This document shows positions 12,701 to 23,876 of a stretch of 64,000 nucleotides of DNA, in pieces. The stretch covers positions 586,319-650,318 of the forward strand of contig JXTC01000064.1 in the NCBI GenBank assembly GCA_002914845.1, given 5' to 3'. Each line of letters opens with the position of its first letter. Position 1 is the first letter of the stretch. Below the pieces are notes generated by a model, which worked only from the letters and a program-made list of their open reading frames with translations, was not told the DNA's origin and ran no database searches. This DNA is from Trema orientale (lineage: Eukaryota; Streptophyta; Magnoliopsida; Rosales; Cannabaceae). A program made the translations under genes and the position numbers.

Positions 12701-14560
12701 TAGTTTTCTTCCTAGTATAATTTAGGTGAAGAAGAATGATTAATCATACTTCTTACTATCTCCTTAAGTTTTCTTTATTGTCACTCAACAATACTACTCA
12801 TGGTAGGTTTTCCCGACATTATGTATTGTGGGACGATTCTGTATGTCTTTAGGAATTAAGTGAAAGGCTCTGGATATTGTTAACTTGATCTGTCTTACCT
12901 ACCATAGTACCCACTATGATTAGATTTGACAACCTTAATTTTCTTGCATAGTTGAATTTCAACTTCAACATTGAAAATCTTAGACAAATCTAGAAATTGA
13001 TATTTCTTTTAAATCAAATATAGGTATCCTTAATTAGAATAATCATCTACGAACATAATCTAGTACTATTAGCCACTCTAGAAAAATCGTAATAGTCCAT
13101 ATGTATCAGTATAAATTAGTTCTAAGAAGTTGAAACACTATTGGCACTTAATTTCCTTATTTTTGTTTGTTTACCTTAATACAATTAACATGGATTTTAA
13201 AGTCCGTTAAGTTAAGTGGGTGAAGAATTTCATTGGACACAAGACTATTTATTCTCTGTTAAGAAATATTTCCTAAATGCTTGGGTCATACCATAGAGAA
13301 ATTCTCATTGGCTAATTTGCATTTTGTACTATATTTCTGAATATGCAAGGATTGACTGGATAAGGTAATTATCTTAATTTATAAAGATTACTAATTAAAG
13401 AACTAGTAGTAATAATATTTGAATCTTGAAGAGACTAAATTACTATTTCTGAAAGAATAAGGATGACCGTATTTGTCCAAGTCAGAAATAAAATTCTTAA
13501 TAGTCTCTCCCAGATCCAAAAAATAATCAATCTCTAACTGTAATCTAAATAACCTTATAGACTCTTCTTAAATTGTGTTGCAATTGCCCAAATAGATGAA
13601 TTTTTCATCATCAATTTGCAACTGACTTTACAAATAATCTTGCATAAAATATACTTATATGAGTAGTAGGATCTGTGTCTATCTACCAAGTGTGTTTGGA
13701 TATTAGAGCTAAATTAACTTCATGACAAACAAAATTGAGAATCATACCTTTCTTTATACGCCAAAAATCTTAATCGAGATAATTATTCTTATATATCCAG
13801 CCATTTTGCAGAAGAAACAGAAAAATTCCTTATTCTATTTCATTTTGCACTCTATGTTGTAAACTCTCAACTGCAGCTTCTTTATCCTTATTCTTTTTCT
13901 TATCTTGTCCTGAGATGTGCATGTTAAGTGAGCACTTTCAGTCTTTTTTTTGCTTCAACTTATCTTATTCTTGCACACAATAAGAAATGATCTCAAAATA
14001 GACCATTTATTCCTTAGGGTGTTGTTAATATTCTTAAGTTAATTGAATTATGCAGGAAGAGAGATAGAGACTGGATGGACGAGTGAGTCTTTCAATTGCT
14101 CTAACTTAAGTGCCTTTAGTTTGGAAGCGAGATTAGACATAATATACTCCATTATGTTCCTTTTATCCATATACTGCATTGAAATGAGGTTCCTAAAAAA
14201 AAAAAGATACTCATTTTGGCCATTTCGTTTTCAATAAAACGATCCGCAATTGCTTTAAGGAATAACTTAGCGTCTACCTGCTCAAGCATAATACCCCTTA
14301 TGATTTCTATAATAGAGTGTTGCATGACCGTAAGACTTATGCAATTAGAATATACTTATTGTTCAAAATCCTTCTTTGCAATCTAAACAACTTTAAACTG
14401 TAAGAGCAGTAGGATGTTCTGTCTGGAGCACAAGGTCAAGACCAATGCAACTGAGCACAAACAAATATTCTCATTCCATTTCTTAAGATTTGTGCAGTTA
14501 AACACATATATTAAAATTAATATTGGCAGATATATATTAAGGAGAAATTAAACAGAGAAA
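9700..14560 (-). mobile_element. Decayed Ty1/copia-type retrotransposon
   Basis: Read on the minus strand, copia polyprotein hallmarks appear in order, broken by many stops and frameshifts. Around 12.7-12.85 kb there is an integrase C-terminal region recalling PQYIMSGKPTMSSIVE and MVRSMI. At 12.45-12.6 kb there is the FxYDP / 'HLHIWG' segment. At 11618-11875 a reverse-transcriptase stretch includes CLLHETKRVLSKN and MKDLGDISFVLSI. A polypurine tract AAGTGGGAGATT lies near 10352, with LTR-like DNA below it. A convincing second LTR was not found, so the borders are approximate. It is non-functional. Confidence 0.7.
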
Positions 14561-15185
14561 AAAATGGATAATAAGCCCATAACCTAAATTTCATATCATA
14601 ATTAAAGCATGCAAATTAGCATGACATAAAGATAAACAAATAGTGGTGGGTCATTCCATCACAAGATACCCAGCATTACATTAATAAGACTCCTCTTGGG
14701 CCGACTTATCAAATTTTTAAGTGGTACTTTTCAATGCAATATCAAATATCGATAGTAAATTATGTTAACCAATAAATCTTTCATTGGGTCGATTTACTAT
14801 GCACATGGAAATTTAATAACTGTCACATACTTATTATCGCAGATGTGTTCACTATTCAGCCAAATAATCAACTTCCTTTGGGGCGGTAATTATTCGTATG
14901 AACAATAAACTCACAACATCTTTATATGCTAAAACAAACAAAACTACACAATAGAGGTTACTTTGGCAACTTATTATTTAATCATATTTATATCAGCATA
15001 CAAGACAATTTGTGCAAAGAGAAATATCCAAAGTCCCAGAAATTTAATAGAAAAATTAATCTACTACAATTTTCGGTAGATTGGCTAGGGGACTGGTCGA
15101 CCGGTGCTGTTGGCAAATACACCGCTTAAAGCTACTGATTCCGGCAAAGACAAAATTGCTTTTTTTTTGGGTAGCCTTTTCGGTA
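14561..15185. other. Probable retroelement flank, no gene seen
   Basis: This may be the 5' part (leader or LTR) of the minus-strand copia element, but no matching LTR pair could be established. No host gene is recognised. Confidence 0.35.
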
Positions 15186-15190
15186 GACTG

Positions 15191-16614
15191 TGATAACTCT
15201 ATGAAAATATAGTTATTTGGGTTCTTTTAGTTATATATTTTATGTGTTTTTGAGTAATTTTAGTTTAATTTAGGTTATTTTATAGTTAATTTAATTTTTA
15301 ATATCTACATGTAATTTTATTAGATTTAGGTATTTAATTTAGTTTATGATAATTTAGTTTAGAATTTATTAATTTAAATTTCATTAGGTTTTATTTTTAA
15401 AACAAGAAGAATTTGGAAGAAAAAAAAAAGCCACATATGCGCGCATGAAAAGTGAAGGGCAAGACGAGACATCAATCGTTGGATCGAGATCAGGCTTGAT
15501 CAGACGGGTGTGTGCCGGACATGCGCGATGCTGGATGCATGAGGACCAGGGAACATGTGGAGTCTGATGATGTCAGCCTACACAGCTGGTGCCAAGCCGC
15601 AACGGATCAAATACGTCTCAAGCATTGTACAATCGGATTTTCATCCGTTCATTAGCCGCCATGGCAGCCAGAAAAGTCAACTTTTCTTTCCGCTAATGAG
15701 GTGCCATTTAAGTGCCGATGTCACTGCTTTTAGTCGCACAAGATTATGTCCCAAGGCTCAAAAATGTAGGGAAGAGGAGGAGAGAGAGGAAATTGCGCAC
15801 ACATCATATAGCCAATCAGATTACTTCTTTGGAAATGTAAAAATTTGTACAATACTCCAAACTCAGCTATAAATAGCCAGAACATTAGGAGAAAAATATA
15901 CACTAATTTTGAAAGAGAAAATTCTACTTTTTCTAGAGAGAGTGTGTGAGATGAGTTCGAGGTTAGGCTAGCTTTTAGAGAGGCTAGAGAGATTATCTTA
16001 GTTGTGTAGTTTTTCTGTTTTACAGCTTTGATTCCTGATAGTGTTTCAATACTTATATACTTGGTTTGTTAAATTCTTCAATATTTTTAGTTCTATATAT
16101 TATTTTCTAGTTTCTCATATAAATTCAGTCATGCTTTCTTTATGTGGTGATTTAAACTAGATTATAATTATATTTATTTTATTAGTTGATCTTTTACTGT
16201 AGTATTGTCTCTGTGATATATTGTCGATCTTGGATAACTAGTAAGATAGATTATTTTAGGTTTAATTGGTAGAATTTTTTATATTAAATATTTTAGATTA
16301 ATATTTCTTCTTAAATGTTATATTTTTCGGTTATATGTTTGGAATGTGAAGCATATAATTGATTAATAAATAGGAATCAAAGTTAGTAACAGTTGAACGA
16401 ACAATTAAGTAAATCTTGAAGCTTGATTTTCTCATATTGGTATTTTCATTTATTATTGTGTGATTATTTTAATTTATTGCTTAGTTAATTATTTATTTTT
16501 ATTTTATTTTCAATTTTTCTTTTTATTTCTTATTATCTTTTTATTGTTGATTTACTTGGGATCGACACCTTAATCTATACTGCGATAGCTGCTAGTATAT
16601 TTTAAGTGTAGGCA
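15191..16614. mobile_element. Solo LTR, 1,424 bp
   Basis: The segment runs from TGATAACTC to GTGTAGGCA (TG...CA) between perfect 5-bp duplications GACTG (15186-15190 and 16615-16619). A TATA box (CTATAAATAG near 15869) followed by a GA-rich leader fits the U3/R boundary. GGGATCGACACC near 16558 is typical of the end of this LTR type. The start resembles the LTR beginning at 62837. There is no internal coding region. The 105-codon frame at 15555-15872 lies in U3 and is not a gene. Confidence 0.75.
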
Positions 16615-16689
16615 GACTGCCTATAGTGTCTGGTAAACGAAATTTGTCAGAGACCAAATTGTCAGATTCGGACTACTGGAATTGGCAAT

Positions 16690-17664
16690 AACACTTTGTC
16701 AACTTTAAAACCGAATAAAGTTTTCAATGGACAAAGCGTGGGTCGTTTAAAAAAACTTTATAGGTCGAATTTTGGATTGAAACTATTGACCTTTTAGGTA
16801 TCAATCTTATACTCATATTTCGAAGTTAACAAACATATGATTAAGGTCTAATAATTTACTTAAGTGTGTAGCACTTTTATTAATTGAATTACAAGGCTTT
16901 TAAGAAGAACTATGAAAAAGAGCTTGAAGTAAAGATCAAGAATATAAGACTTAGCCTAGAAAAAGTCATATATTTAGTTCTTGTATTTGAATGAATGTTT
17001 TATGTATCTATGATCTTTTTATTCGCTCAAATTTTCATAGCAAACATTTTTCTAAAATGATTTTTCAAACTAAAATATTAAACTTTTTAATAGTTTGAAA
17101 ATCGGGTTTATACTTTTTCTAACGAGACTTATGAATCTCTAATATGTCTAAATCATATAAAAAATTATTTAAGAAATCATAGCTTTGAAAAGGAATAAAA
17201 AGGCACAAATTTAAAGCGAAATTTCCATGGTTTGAATTTTCCTAGTGCTTGAAAATGGTCGACTGATTCTGCCTGTGGTCAAATTTGAATGTCGAAGTAT
17301 GACCATTACAGCCACACTTCCAATGGCTAGTTTCTTCCAATGACTAAGAATAATTCACTCAGTTTATACAAAGGATTGGTCAAGCCCATAATCTTGATCC
17401 GATAATAGAAAGCTTGAAGCAAGTTGCCGAGGGTCGGGGACATAGACAAACCGTCATGTTTGTCGAACCACATAAAAATACCGTTTGCAAACTCTCTATC
17501 TCCATCTCTTTAATTTATTTATTTTGAGATTATGCTTGTTTATTTTTTATTTTTACTTGTTCCATTCATTACTTGTATAGTCAAGTTATTTAATTCGAAA
17601 AGTTTAGAAAAGTTTTTAAAACCTAATTCACCCGCCTCTTGGGTTGGCTAATCTTTGGATAAAA
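16690..17664 (+). mobile_element. Copia (SIRE/Maximus-like) 5' LTR remnant
   Basis: The 3' edge is defined by the primer-binding site immediately downstream. The last part (AATTCACCCGCCTCTTGGG near 17625) is characteristic of copia LTR ends, and the body resembles SIRE-type LTRs. The left border is approximate. With the downstream gag fragment it forms the 5' end of a truncated element. Confidence 0.5.
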
Positions 17665-17666
17665 AT

Positions 17667-17680
17667 TGGTATCAGAGAGT
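17667..17680 (+). other. tRNA-iMet primer-binding site of the copia remnant
   Basis: TGGTATCAGAGAGT is complementary to the 3' end of plant initiator-Met tRNA, the usual primer for Ty1/copia reverse transcription. It lies just after an LTR-like end. Confidence 0.75.
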
Positions 17681-17709
17681 AGTATGGTGAGTTTTTCTTT
17701 ATACATCTT

Positions 17710-18675
17710 TGTTCATACCATATTTTCTTCATTTTCTTGTGAGTTTTTCTTTGTATTTTTCATATTTAAAGAGAAATATGGTTGAGAGTAATACTAAAAA
17801 GAGGATTCAAGAGAGCAAGAACCAAGCTTGGAAGAGGAGCTTGACAACCTCCATGAACACCTTCAAGCTTTTCTAAGGGGGAATTCTATAACTTTTCTCT
17901 CTTTAGTTTTGTATTTCTTGAATTCATTAGATTATAATGTCATTTTTCTCAAATAATATTATGAACTGGATATTTCTTGTCTAGTTTTACTATGTGAACC
18001 AACCTAATAACTTATATTTGTTTATTTATCTATTCTTTTATTAATCAAATCCATTGTTGAGTTATTTATTTTACTTTATGTTTATTTCTTCTATTTAATT
18101 GATCACTAAATAGACTGTTGAGTGAAATTTTTATGAACTTAAAAAAGGGACTAGAAATTTGGACTTAGGTAAAACAACATAAGATTACCTAGCTTGGGGT
18201 AAGTTTGCATAAGACAAGAATATACTTATATGATTTGTGCAACCTCTTTGAGAATTACTAAACTTAATGAATCTAGTTAATTTATATTAAGAGTAATATA
18301 TTAGCTTGTCTAGGTATTTTCAATTATGTCTTGGTAAGGAGCTTGTGAATACATTCGAATTCTCGATTGATAACTCTAGTGGATTAATTAATTTAAGAGA
18401 GAAATTGTAAAACAATATGATAAGAGAATGGTTGGGGAATTAGTAAATCTAGATATTTTTCTTATTGATTTATCTTATATTCATTTTGCATGCTAGATTA
18501 GTTACTTTATTTTATTTCTCTAAAATCTATATTTAGGTTGTTTGGATAAAGTTAGGATTGACTAATTTTAATACTTAGCTTAGACTTAGTAATCAATCAT
18601 CGTGGGTTCGATACTCTTAACTCCTAAAACCATATTACTTGTGACCATGTGCACTTGCACAGGAGTGTGTGAATT
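17710..18675. mobile_element. LTR fragment, same family as the LTR at 62.8 kb
   Basis: The sequence aligns with 63450-64000. Both share GAACCAAGCTTRGAWGAGG-type text followed by AGCTTGACAACCTC and GCCTTCAAGCT equivalents. The block ends near CGTGGGTTCGATACTC and GTGCACTTGCACAGG, the usual 3' end of this LTR type. It separates the copia primer-binding site from its gag, so it looks inserted, though the 5' half is missing and no TSD is clear. Confidence 0.55.
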
Positions 18676-18689
18676 TATAATTGCACATT

Positions 18690-19600
18690 CCAACTAACAA
18701 TACATACTTTAGATCTATAAATTTTGATTTATGACATATTGTCACAAAAAGTCCATTGAAGATTACTAAATTAGTTGACAGAGTGGAAGTAAATAAAGAC
18801 ATTAAGGAACATGATAAAAAAAATAAAATCACTTTCATCACAAATAGAAAAGCTAGAAACATTCTTATGTGTGGTCTTCATAGGAATATATATAACAATA
18901 TTGAAAAAGTTAGGGATGATCATGAATTATGGAATATGCTTGAAGTTTCTTATCAAGGAACAAGTTCCATGAAATAAACTAGAATCAATATTTTCACACG
19001 AAATTATGAATTTTTCAAAATGGAAAAAGATGAATCTATTTATCAAATATTTATGAGATTTACTACCATAATTAACTCTTTTGGTGCTTTAAGAAAAGCC
19101 TTTCCTAACGGAGAATCAGTGAGCAAGATTCTTAGAAGTCTTCCTTGAGTATATAGAAGCAAAGTAGTGGCCATTCAAGAACTTATGGGTTCTCTCATGA
19201 CCTATGAAATTCTCATGAAAGAATCAAATGAAGAAGAAGGAGAAGAAAAGAAAAAGAAGGGAATTGTACTTAAAACCACGATGTGTAAGAAAACAATGAA
19301 GAGGAAAAAGAGCTAGCTGATACTGAATTAGAAGATATTGCTCTACTCACTAAGAAGTACAAAAAGTACTTAAACTTCAAAAATAAGAATTTCAAGAAGA
19401 CCAACAAAAGCAATGATCATCAAGAAAAGAAAGGAAAGGACGACCCCATCACATGCTTTGGATGCAGAAAGCCTAGACATATGAAAAATGAATGTCCACT
19501 AAGATGAAAGATGAAGAAAAAGGCAATGAAGACTTCGGATGATAGTGATGAGGAAGAATTTGACAGTGAGGATTAAGAAGAAGTTGCCTAACTCGGTAAA
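18690..19600 (+). pseudogene. Retrotransposon gag fragment (copia, UBN2-type) with CCHC zinc knuckle
   Basis: Translation gives a copia gag core (KITKLVDRVEVNKD, ELWNMLEVSYQGTS, FMRFTTIINSFG) followed by a Glu/Lys-rich stretch. A zinc knuckle, CFGCRKPRHMKNEC, is encoded at 19454-19495 and fits C-x2-C-x4-H-x4-C. The frame is broken by several stops, for example after GTSSMK at 18977 and after the LRSLP segment near 19150. No protease, integrase or RT follows, so the element is 3'-truncated. It would have packaged retrotransposon RNA when intact. Confidence 0.75.
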
Positions 19601-20042
19601 GCTAATGAAAATTACTTTCCTGTTAGTTCTTCTAACAAAACTGGTCGGTCAATATTACTACAATTACCATTTATAATTTAGTCCATGGACGATCCTTAAA
19701 AAAAAAAAATGAAACATCATGATAAATTATTTTGACGAAATAACTTAAATAATGTGACAATTTAAGTGATAAATAATGAATGAATTATATATTAAATATT
19801 GAATTCAAGTTACTTTTCTATGATAATTTGTCAAGATAAGTAACATTACTAAAAAAGAAAAAAAACAAAAAAGTTACTTTATGGACTACTATGGCTATTT
19901 TATTTTTTTCAAAGACCAAAGTGTAATAAATTAAAAATTCAAGGGCTACCGGAACTAATCACTCTTATAGATTTTGTTTTTTATTTTTGGCCCACGCGTG
20001 TTGAGCTTTGGATTCTGCTTTGAGACAAAATCGTTCTACAGC
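19601..20042. other. Upstream region of NLR1
   Basis: AT-rich intergenic sequence without a recognised element. It separates the retroelement debris from the NLR1 promoter. Confidence 0.4.
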
Positions 20043-20048
20043 TATAAA
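20043..20048 (+). promoter_or_regulatory. Putative TATA box of NLR1
   Basis: TATAAA lies 122 bp upstream of the NLR1 ATG, in a context (GCTATAAAGAG) followed by a CT-rich leader with TCTCTCTCAT before the start codon. NLR2 has a similar leader just before its ATG (CTTCTCTAGCTTTCTCAT on its strand). Assignment rests on motif and spacing only. Confidence 0.5.
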
Positions 20049-20169
20049 GAGTAGAACATCAAAAGATTAGCAGAGTCACAGCCCCTTATTATCAGTTATC
20101 AGCAATATCGCAAATATCTTCTCTCTCTCATTTAACTAGTCCCTAGACACCAAAAAGTTCTAATAAGTT

Positions 20170-23034
20170 ATGGCCGAAGCACTGATTTCTGCAGTCCTGA
20201 AGCAGTTGATTTCCTTCGCTGGTCGTCAGATAGAACAAGAATGGAGTCTGGTCAGCGGTATAGAGGAGAAAGTTGAAAGCCTCACCAGCAATCTTGAAGA
20301 CATTCGAGTGTTGCTTGTGGATGCGGAGAAAAGGCAGATCAAGGATGAGAGTGTGAAACGCTGGTTGAATAAGATCAAAGCAGTGTCTTACGAGATGGAC
20401 ACCGCGCTGGATGAGTGGAACACTGCCATTATTCTCCGCTCCAATCTTAAGCTTTCGAGCAAGGTACGCTTCTTTACAGATCCTTATCTTCATCATAATC
20501 AAGTTCATCGACCCGGACTACGCCGTAGAATAGCTTGCACGATAAAAGAAGTAAACAAAAAGCTTGATGGTATTTCCACAGATAGGGTTAGATACACTTT
20601 AGGAGCGACTAGTTCATATTCCAATGAATATGAAGGCCGTCCGGATACCACATCAATAGTTGATGCGTCTGAAGTGTATGGTCGAGACAAAGAAAAGAGC
20701 ATTTTAGTAAGCAAGTTGCTCGGTGATTGGGACCAAGCTACCAGAAAGGGGCAAGATAGCAAGTTGTTGAGTGAGAGCAACCAGACTGCTAGGAAGGGTC
20801 ACGACATCATTCCTATTGTAGGAATGGGGGGAGTTGGTAAAACCACTCTAGTGAAACTTGTGTATAATGATAACACAGTTCATCGTCATTTTGAATTAAA
20901 AATTTGGGTGTGTGTATCATATCCTTTCAATACTATGAGAATCGCAAAAGCAATTGTTGAGGCTCTTAAAGTTGAAAATGCCCATCAATTAGTTGAGTTT
21001 CAAGCTTTAATACAGTGTATTCAGGATTCAATTCAAGGTAAGAGATTTCTTCTTGTTTTAGATGATGTTTGGACTGAAGATTATTGTAAATGGGAGCAAA
21101 TAGAAAAGTCTACTAGGACTGGGGCTATAGGAAGTAAAATATTAGTGACAACACGAAAGGAGGAAGTTGCTACAATGATGAGAGCAAAAAACAGTATATT
21201 TACTCTCAAGTGTTTGTCAGTGGAGGACTGTTGCTACATATTTAATCAAATAGCATTCCTAGATAAGGAAAAATGTGAGCGATTAGAAGAAGTTGGTAAG
21301 AAAATTGCCCGAAAGTGCAAGGGCTTGCCTCTTGTTGCTAAAGCATTAGGAAGTCTTATGCAATTTAAGAATTACACAATGGAACACTGGGAGGGAGTTT
21401 TGCATAGTGAATTATGGGAACTAGGGGATCAAGTTCAAAATGAAGTTTTTGTTCCTTTCTTGTTGAGCTATAATGATTTGCCTCCTCTTGAAAGGTGTTG
21501 TTTCTTATATTGCTCATGTTTTCCAAAAGATTATACAATTGATAGAGATGAATTGATACAATTGTGGATGTCACAAGGTTATTTAAGTAGCACAAGAGAT
21601 GATGAAAGAAAAGGCGTAGATTGCTTTGAGAATTTAGCTAAGCGATCTTTTCTTCAAGATTTTGAAATAGATGAAGATGGAAATATTATAAAATGCAAGA
21701 TGCATGACATCGTGCATGATTTTGTCTTGTTCCTAATGAAAAACGAGTATTTAAACACGATTGTGAAGACGAAGGAAGATGGAATGAAGCTATTACAAGC
21801 GAAGGCCCTTCATTGTACACTACTTATCGAGCCCGAGGCACAAGAAGTTCCTACCTCAGTTTACGGAAAAAGAAACTTACGCACACTCTCTGTTGGGAAC
21901 TTGGGCTCCATAAGGTGGGATTTATTGTCAAAGCTAACGTGTCTTAGGACTTTGAATTTGAGCCATTGCTCCTTTTCAAAACTACCGAAAGATGTTGATG
22001 AATTGATACTTTTGAGATATCTCAATCTGTCACATAATGGACAGCTGAAAAAATTGCCAAAAACACTGTGCAATTTGTTCAATTTGCAAACTTTAAAATT
22101 GGAGGACTGTGCAGTTAATCTTCCAATGGAGATTAAAAAACTCGTTAACCTACGGCACTTGTACTTGGGCACGTCGAGATCAGTTCGATGTCCAAAACAG
22201 TTGGGAGAATTACCGAGCCTAGAAACTCTAGATCATTATATCAGTGTTAATCCTCCGCCGACCCACAGAAGAAAATATAAGTCGATAGAACTTGAAGATT
22301 TGAAAAGGCTGAATCACCTTAAAGGGTGTCTTCGTATATCCGGCATTGCATCGACAAGAGATGTAGATCAAGCTAGGAGAGCAGAACTCAATAGGAAAGA
22401 ACGCATCGTCGCTTTGGAATTAAAATTTGGGGGAGATGGCCCCAATGGAATTAGTGAAGAACAGTATTCATTATTATTGGAAGGCTTACAACCGCATCCA
22501 AACTTGAAACATTTAGAAATCTGCGCATACGGTGGGACGCGAGTGTTTCCTTGTTGGATGACTGAACTGAATAATTTGAAAAGGCTTGTGCTGCTTTCAT
22601 GCAATAATTGCGAGGCTTTAGGGCCTTTTGGAAAACTCCCCTTCCTTGAATCGCTTATTATACAAGACATGTCGAGCGTGAAAAGGGTGGGCCGGGAGTT
22701 TCTGGGAATAGAAGAAACAACAGGGATAAATGGCTCTAGAATATCATTATTATTCCCCGAATTGAAACGGCTTCAGCTTTTGGGATTGTCTTCCTGCGAA
22801 GAGTGGGAATCATGTGCAGATAGTGGTCTGATCATAATGCCGTGCCTCGGTTCCTTGGAAATCAGATGTTGCCCTGTCCTGAAAGCACCACTTCCGGAAT
22901 TCTTACGAAGAACACAGCTTGAGAAATTAACCATCAAAGACTGTCCGATTCTTGAGCAACGCATCCAAGAAGGCCTTGGGACAGAGGACTTGGTCGAAAT
23001 TCTCACATCGCCAACACTGGAGTTCATCAGTTAA
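20170..23034 (+). CDS. NLR1: CC-NB-LRR disease-resistance protein (RGA-type)
   Basis: This is a 954-residue, single-exon intracellular immune receptor of the CNL class; such proteins sense pathogen effectors through an ADP/ATP switch. An N-terminal coiled-coil (Rx-N) region covers about 1-160, with the EDVID-like EMDTALDEW near 75-83. The NB-ARC has a P-loop GMGGVGKTT (218-226), kinase-2 LVLDDVW (295-301), RNBS-B GSKILVTTRK, GLPL (385-388), RNBS-D CFLYCSCFPKDY, and an intact MHD (511-513). Irregular LRRs run from about 560 to the end. ATG context and homology to NLR2 (MAEAL...) support the start. Residues 181-196 are tandemly repeated at 197-212. The C-terminus stops at FIS where NLR2 carries a further acidic tail, linked to a local DNA duplication. 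No integrated decoy domain is seen. The pathogen specificity cannot be inferred. Confidence 0.95.
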   Translation: MAEALISAVLKQLISFAGRQIEQEWSLVSGIEEKVESLTSNLEDIRVLLVDAEKRQIKDESVKRWLNKIKAVSYEMDTALDEWNTAIILRSNLKLSSKVRFFTDPYLHHNQVHRPGLRRRIACTIKEVNKKLDGISTDRVRYTLGATSSYSNEYEGRPDTTSIVDASEVYGRDKEKSILVSKLLGDWDQATRKGQDSKLLSESNQTARKGHDIIPIVGMGGVGKTTLVKLVYNDNTVHRHFELKIWVCVSYPFNTMRIAKAIVEALKVENAHQLVEFQALIQCIQDSIQGKRFLLVLDDVWTEDYCKWEQIEKSTRTGAIGSKILVTTRKEEVATMMRAKNSIFTLKCLSVEDCCYIFNQIAFLDKEKCERLEEVGKKIARKCKGLPLVAKALGSLMQFKNYTMEHWEGVLHSELWELGDQVQNEVFVPFLLSYNDLPPLERCCFLYCSCFPKDYTIDRDELIQLWMSQGYLSSTRDDERKGVDCFENLAKRSFLQDFEIDEDGNIIKCKMHDIVHDFVLFLMKNEYLNTIVKTKEDGMKLLQAKALHCTLLIEPEAQEVPTSVYGKRNLRTLSVGNLGSIRWDLLSKLTCLRTLNLSHCSFSKLPKDVDELILLRYLNLSHNGQLKKLPKTLCNLFNLQTLKLEDCAVNLPMEIKKLVNLRHLYLGTSRSVRCPKQLGELPSLETLDHYISVNPPPTHRRKYKSIELEDLKRLNHLKGCLRISGIASTRDVDQARRAELNRKERIVALELKFGGDGPNGISEEQYSLLLEGLQPHPNLKHLEICAYGGTRVFPCWMTELNNLKRLVLLSCNNCEALGPFGKLPFLESLIIQDMSSVKRVGREFLGIEETTGINGSRISLLFPELKRLQLLGLSSCEEWESCADSGLIIMPCLGSLEIRCCPVLKAPLPEFLRRTQLEKLTIKDCPILEQRIQEGLGTEDLVEILTSPTLEFIS

Positions 23035-23103
23035 TAATACGGAGTTCATCAATTTCGCCAACACTTGGTCGAAATTCTCACATCGCCAACACTGGAGTTC
23101 ATC
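22988..23103 (+). repeat. 41-bp tandem duplication across the NLR1 stop codon
   Basis: The 41 bp at 22988-23028 (encoding LVEILTSPTLEFI) recur exactly at 23063-23103, offset by 75 bp. A third short piece, GGAGTTCATC, lies at 23041-23050. The NLR1 stop falls between the copies. Past copy 2 the frame reads on to VTCKDDRQGS, recalling ETCKDDPQTS in the NLR2 tail, so the duplication appears to have cut off the old C-terminus. Confidence 0.85.
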
Positions 23104-23310
23104 TTTGCAGTAACTTGCAAAGATGATCGCCAAGGGTCACGATATTCTGTTAACTTCTCCCTATGGGGTCATTGGAAGAATTTCGGGAATTATCTGTCGA
23201 GATCTTCTGGTAACTTCTACTTCTTTAGCAATAATTTTTCACTTATTGCTCTTTTGTTAGTCTTTAACTTGTTTAGTTTAATACTGCCGTCAAATGCCTG
23301 CTTTATCTAA

Positions 23311-23694
23311 GTTTATAATTGTGGGTGATGTTTTGGTTTGGGGCCAATTTGGAGGTTGGCAGTAGTGACACGTGATTTAATTGAATGCGACTACAACGAT
23401 AGCCTCTTCTTCTTCATTCAGTCTGTAACACCCAGTCTCTACTCTAGTGATTGAATCTTCTTATTTTTGTTACAGCACATGGTAAAGTCTAGCCGAATCA
23501 AACGTGTCATGGCTTATTGCGTGGGGCTGCATAACAGCCGTGGACATCGGCGCAAGGTTGCCACAGCCATAGATGCTGTGCACAAGGCTCTTGGTTCGAT
23601 GAACTCCACGGTTATAGTGTCTATCGTGGATTGGAGATGACTACTTTGCCCAAATCGAACGTGTTTGACAAGGTCAAGTACTCATTTTCGATTG
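23311..23694 (+). other. Conserved non-coding block downstream of NLR1
   Basis: The portion at about 23485-23670 matches, in inverse orientation, blocks downstream of NLR2 at about 32360-32560 and 34960-35145. Shared text includes CCGAATCAAACR, GCACAAGGTTG-type and GATGACTAC. It is probably part of the ancestral NLR 3' UTR. A 53-codon frame at 23479-23640 is not preserved in the NLR2 counterpart. Confidence 0.6.
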
Positions 23695-23876
23695 AGTAAT
23701 GCTATAAGCACCCGTAGTCCCTAGCACCACAATGACACGTCTGTTTGTCACTGGATGATCTAATTAATAAACTGGGTTCCATCTGTGCCCTACCTGAATT
23801 ATAATTATGATTAGCTAGTGACAGACTGACACATCATTGTGGTACTGGGTACCACTGGTACCCTATAGCATTATTC
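23695..23876. mobile_element. MITE, 182 bp, AATGCTATA-terminal family
   Basis: Flanked by 10-bp near-identical repeats TTTTCGATTG (23685-23694) and TTTTCAATTG (23877-23886). Ends are AGTAATGCTATAAGCACC and the complement of GGTACCCTATAGCATTATTC, with inverted similarity continuing to CACCACAATG / CATTGTGGTA. It is non-coding. Its TIR start and TSD length resemble the element at 48519-48763. Confidence 0.75.

Noticed and set aside
15555..15872. 105-codon + strand frame
   Set aside because: Lies in the U3 part of the 1.4-kb solo LTR just before its TATA box and resembles no retroviral protein.
23479..23640. 53-codon open frame downstream of NLR1 (starts MVKSSRIKRV)
   Set aside because: The homologous DNA downstream of NLR2 has a stop in the same frame, so coding is not conserved; treated as 3' non-coding.
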